From Cyclina sinensis (taxonomy: Eukaryota; Mollusca; Bivalvia; Venerida; Veneridae): a DNA stretch of 64,000 nucleotides. The notes beneath the pieces were generated by a model. The model searched no databases and was not told the origin of the DNA. It saw only the letters and a list, made by a program, of their open reading frames with translations. Made by a program: the position numbers and the translations under genes. Positions 62,401 through 64,000 of the stretch are shown here, in pieces. Numbering within the stretch: position 1 is the first letter of the stretch; each line of letters begins with the position of its first letter. Location: positions 25,605,290 through 25,669,289 of the forward strand of contig JAAONU010000016.1 of assembly GCA_012932295.1 (NCBI GenBank). The letters are read 5' to 3'.

Positions 62401-63701
62401 CATTGGGACAAACATCCTGACCAAGTTTCAAGACAATTGAGGCAAAAATGTGACCGCTAGAGCGTTAACGAACTAAGTGTGGACAGACGACGGACATTGA
62501 TCGATCCTAATAGCTCACCATGAGCCTACGGCTCAGGTGAGCTAAAAATCCTGCATTTTAATGCCCAAGTAGTAAAATTGAAAAAGAGTATCTATTGTTG
62601 TATATTTACATCAAAGTGCCTGGTGTCTTCAACATAGCTGTTTGTACTCAGGGCATGTATAGATGCATCAAATCTGAACAATGATACCTGAAAATTGATG
62701 ATCATTTTTATTAAAAATCAAAAACCTACAAACATGCAACAACCCCACATGTTACAGCTCCCATAGCTTTGAGGGCAAAGTCTTTGACTGGAGAGAACTT
62801 CTAAATATATTTCGACCCTAGCAGTTTTGTGAAGCCTGGTCATAAATCACAGTTATCACTACTATGATTTACCTCTTTTCCAGCTAATGGCAACTATGTT
62901 TAACTTTATGTCCAGTAGTGACACTGATCAACCTACACATCTGTGCAGTCTATGTATTTTGTATTGCCATAAAGCCAGTAAATCTTTTTTTTTTTAAATA
63001 TCTTTAAACTATAAATTGTACTATTCAGTTTGAAAGACAGGCAAGTCAAACATAGATTTTTATTGTGGGATAACAGTTAGTAATAATTCACTAAGACTTA
63101 GCTTCAGCTTTCATCTACTTGTCCCGTTTTTAAAGAGTCTTACTGGTTCATTCTTTCAATATGAAAACCCCCCCAAAAAAAGATAAAAAATACATGTAAA
63201 ATTAATTTTCTGACCTTTTTAGGTTTCTGTGGTCTCTTCTTGGCAAAGTATATTCCTATGTCCATGTTTGGTTCATCAAAGCTACTAGGTGCCTGTTGCC
63301 GAGACTTCTCTGTGTTACGTATATCTAGATACTCACTCAGTAACAGCTGTAACTGTAAACAGTACCAAATTATGAATGTTAGAGTTCACAAATTGCATGA
63401 AATTTCAATTCAGTTTAACTTTAACATTGCACAGGTTTTGAATGTTTCTTGAAGTTCTAAAAAAAAGCTGAAAGGAAAATAGAAGGTCAAAGTAATAACC
63501 TAAGAGGCTGAATCGCTAACCTGACACTATGGATCATTTGTAGTTCCTTCTGTAAACCATTTCTAATTAAAACATCTGAACAATTAGTCACTAAATTCTA
63601 CCAGAGCTAGTGATAATATCTACACCTACCACAGCTTGTATCTTTGACCAGACATCTTTCATTGTATACATGTATTCTGATCTTATATACACACCAGAAT
63701 T
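44448..63701 (-). CDS. EXOC4: Exocyst complex component 4 (SEC8), C-terminal 17 exons, with frame breaks
   Basis: Exocyst subunit that tethers secretory vesicles to the plasma membrane. Exons (minus strand, 3' end listed first): 44448-44619, 45021-45132, 47597-47692, 48125-48243, 48775-48889, 49966-49997, 50248-50339, 50643-50854, 51212-51293, 51905-52043, 53215-53288, 59529-59629, 60045-60108, 60409-60493, 62610-62687, 63215-63352, 63630-63701. Joined phases give a chain that aligns along vertebrate SEC8, e.g. [59 protein letters not shown] and QQNLTNIT. About 590 codons are present; the 5' part lies beyond 64,000. The protein ends NETV, a PDZ-ligand-type tail like vertebrate TTV. Oddities: one extra base near 50,727 and one near 44,513 break the frame, and exon 50248-50339 does not join the 32-nt micro-exon in phase. 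Gene identity is certain; whether this copy is functional is not. Confidence 0.95.
45835..47433 (+). mobile_element. Hairpin-ended element, CTCACCTGAG family, in an EXOC4 intron
   Basis: Starts AATAAGAGGGCCATGATG (a variant of AACAAG). CTCACCTGAG at 45864-45873 is inverted as CTCAGGTGAG at 47417-47426. The 3' end folds at 47395-47428 (AGCTCACC...GGTGAGCT) and is followed by AAAAA. Unit 1 has the empty site near 34,325-34,335. The interior carries irregular repeats of a CTATGTAAAATCATGTGACC-type sequence at about 150-190 bp spacing. It shares termini, but not its interior, with the element at 60,841. Confidence 0.85.
49178..49204. repeat. Perfect 11-bp hairpin
   Basis: ATTTACCCCGT (49178-49188) pairs with ACGGGGTAAAT (49194-49204) around a five-base loop. 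It sits 41 bp before the tRNA-like sequence and may be part of the same repeat. Confidence 0.8.
49246..49345 (+). mobile_element. tRNA-derived SINE head or tRNA pseudogene
   Basis: A good A box (TGGCTCAGTGG, from 49253) and a perfect B box (GGTTCGAATCC, 49305-49315) are spaced as in a tRNA with a long variable arm. The acceptor strands do not pair and the T-stem is poor, so it is not a working tRNA. A T-rich tail follows. It lies in an EXOC4 intron, on the opposite strand to the gene. Confidence 0.6.
54001..54175 (+). repeat. Five-copy 35-bp tandem array
   Basis: TGATCATG recurs at 54001, 54036, 54071, 54106 and 54141, exactly 35 bp apart. Each unit also has ACACCCATA and a CTGTACTAAG-like end. 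It lies in the 6.2-kb EXOC4 intron (53289-59528). Confidence 0.95.
54402..55772 (+). mobile_element. Hairpin-ended element, TGTGTCGCC family, in an EXOC4 intron
   Basis: Starts AACTAGATGGGTGTTCGGTG. TGTGTCGCC at 54429-54437 is inverted as GGCGACACA at 55759-55767. The 3' hairpin TCGCATTTTC/GAAAAGGCGA has a TTC loop and is followed by AAAAATG. The interior contains further AACAAG starts (about 54,470 and 54,577), suggesting nested insertions, plus long G-runs and a module shared with 31,085-31,310. A GACGGACCGACGGAC tract precedes the hairpin. No open frame is credible. Confidence 0.75.
54754..54776 (+). repeat. Run of 23 G
   Basis: An uninterrupted G tract inside the element at 54402, with many shorter G-runs up to about 54,980. 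It can form G-quadruplexes, and its length is likely uncertain in any assembly. Confidence 0.9.
55776..56160 (+). repeat. 82-88 bp tandem array, about four units
   Basis: CAGGTTTCTGGCTTTG recurs at 55799, 55881, 55968 and 56056. Each unit has two related halves, both with a GGAATGCCATCCTGAATAAA-like sequence. It begins directly after the element ending at 55772. Confidence 0.9.
56161..59528 (-). other. Remainder of the large EXOC4 intron
   Basis: AT-rich intron sequence. The neighbouring exons 53215-53288 and 59529-59629 join in phase, so no exon is missing between them. Open frames here (56629-56844 plus, 59222-59509 minus) have no domain and I see no RNA gene. Confidence 0.7.
60841..62548 (+). 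mobile_element. Hairpin-ended element, CTCACCTGAG family, with 145-bp array, in an EXOC4 intron
   Basis: Starts AACAAGAGGGCCATGATGGC. GCTCACCTGAG at 60869-60879 is inverted as CTCAGGTGAGC at 62532-62542. The terminal hairpin at 62511-62544 pairs TAGCTCACC with GGTGAGCTA and GAGC with GCTC, and AAAA follows. A GTGGACAGACGACGGAC tract precedes it. Most of the interior is a ten-unit tandem array. It has no coding capacity and sits between EXOC4 exons 62610-62687 and 60409-60493. Confidence 0.88.
60950..62430 (+). repeat. 145-bp tandem array, ten units
   Basis: The anchor TGACCTAGTTTTTGA falls at 61056, 61201, 61346, 61492, 61638, 61782, 61928, 62072, 62217 and 62350: spacing 144-146 bp, except the last step of 133. 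Each unit contains TGACAAATTTCCAGGATATT, TTACCTCTAGAGTGTTAACA and AGGTTTTTCCATATTTGGGC. The final unit, with GACCAAGTTTCAAGACAATT, is the most divergent. Confidence 0.95.
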
Positions 63702-64000
63702 CTGAAATATAACAAACACTTGACCTGTATCATACATAATGTAAACAATTAAACATAAATAGAACAAATAAAATAGCAGTTAAATGGTTGGCCTCGACCT
63801 CTATCAGAAATGGTCAAGGTCAAAATATTTTTTGCAGCATTTTTTTCTTTCATTTCTTTCAACAATAAAAACTCATCATGGTGACAATTTCCAGCACATA
63901 TATTATTTTACTTTATCCAGGAGAAATGTAATAAGTAACAGATTAGTTTATTCTGTCTGAATTAGTAAGTCCAAAGATATTAACTTTGTACAAACAAACT
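63702..64000 (-). other. EXOC4 intron upstream of the last visible exon
   Basis: Sequence 5' of the acceptor ATATTTCAG at about 63702. No exon is recognised before the window ends; the N-terminal part of SEC8 must lie beyond it. Confidence 0.75.

Overview
This is animal nuclear DNA: AT-rich, spliced genes with GT-AG introns, long introns and dense decayed transposons. The repeats (elements opening with AACAAG and closing with a hairpin, many carrying tandem repeats) and the protein matches point to a mollusc, most likely a bivalve. I infer this from remembered family features, not from a search.

Layout. 1-5.9 kb: no intact gene; remnants of a non-LTR reverse transcriptase (1.3-2.6 kb, minus) and a Tc1/mariner-type transposase (3.6-4.6 kb, plus). 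5.9-8.8 kb: an intact two-exon peptide-type rhodopsin-family GPCR (minus, 409 aa). 10.5-13.4 kb: an L1-like non-LTR element (ORF1, then the ORF2 endonuclease) broken by stops and by a six-copy 71-bp array. 15.3-25.1 kb: two diverged copies of a 4-5 kb block, one holding a CTACTG-rich minisatellite. 23.7-47.6 kb: a younger direct tandem duplication, unit 1 (23,728-34,528) and unit 2 (34,529 to about 47,629). 47.6-64 kb: introns and exons of the exocyst gene EXOC4/SEC8 (minus; its 5' part lies beyond the window).

Genes in the duplication. EXOC4 runs right to left and its last exons fall in unit 2. About 2.2 kb downstream on the same strand is an intact secreted carboxylesterase/cholinesterase-like gene (605 aa, two exons, catalytic Ser-Glu-His present). 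Unit 1 carries decayed copies of both: the last EXOC4 exons, cut inside an exon at the duplication joint, and a carboxylesterase pseudogene with a stop, an internal deletion and a frameshift. EXOC4 itself shows two single-base frame breaks and one unresolved exon boundary, so it is either a decaying copy or imperfect assembly.

The most interesting signal is a set of element families with different sequences but one architecture: AACAAG-like start, a short subterminal motif repeated inverted at the 3' end, a terminal hairpin often with a TTCTTCGAA apex, and an A-rich end. Comparing the two duplication units gives empty sites for three of them and shows insertion without target duplication, as expected for non-autonomous Helitron/Helentron elements. 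Two families contain tandem repeats of the same 145-bp period, and one interior module occurs with three different 3' hairpins.
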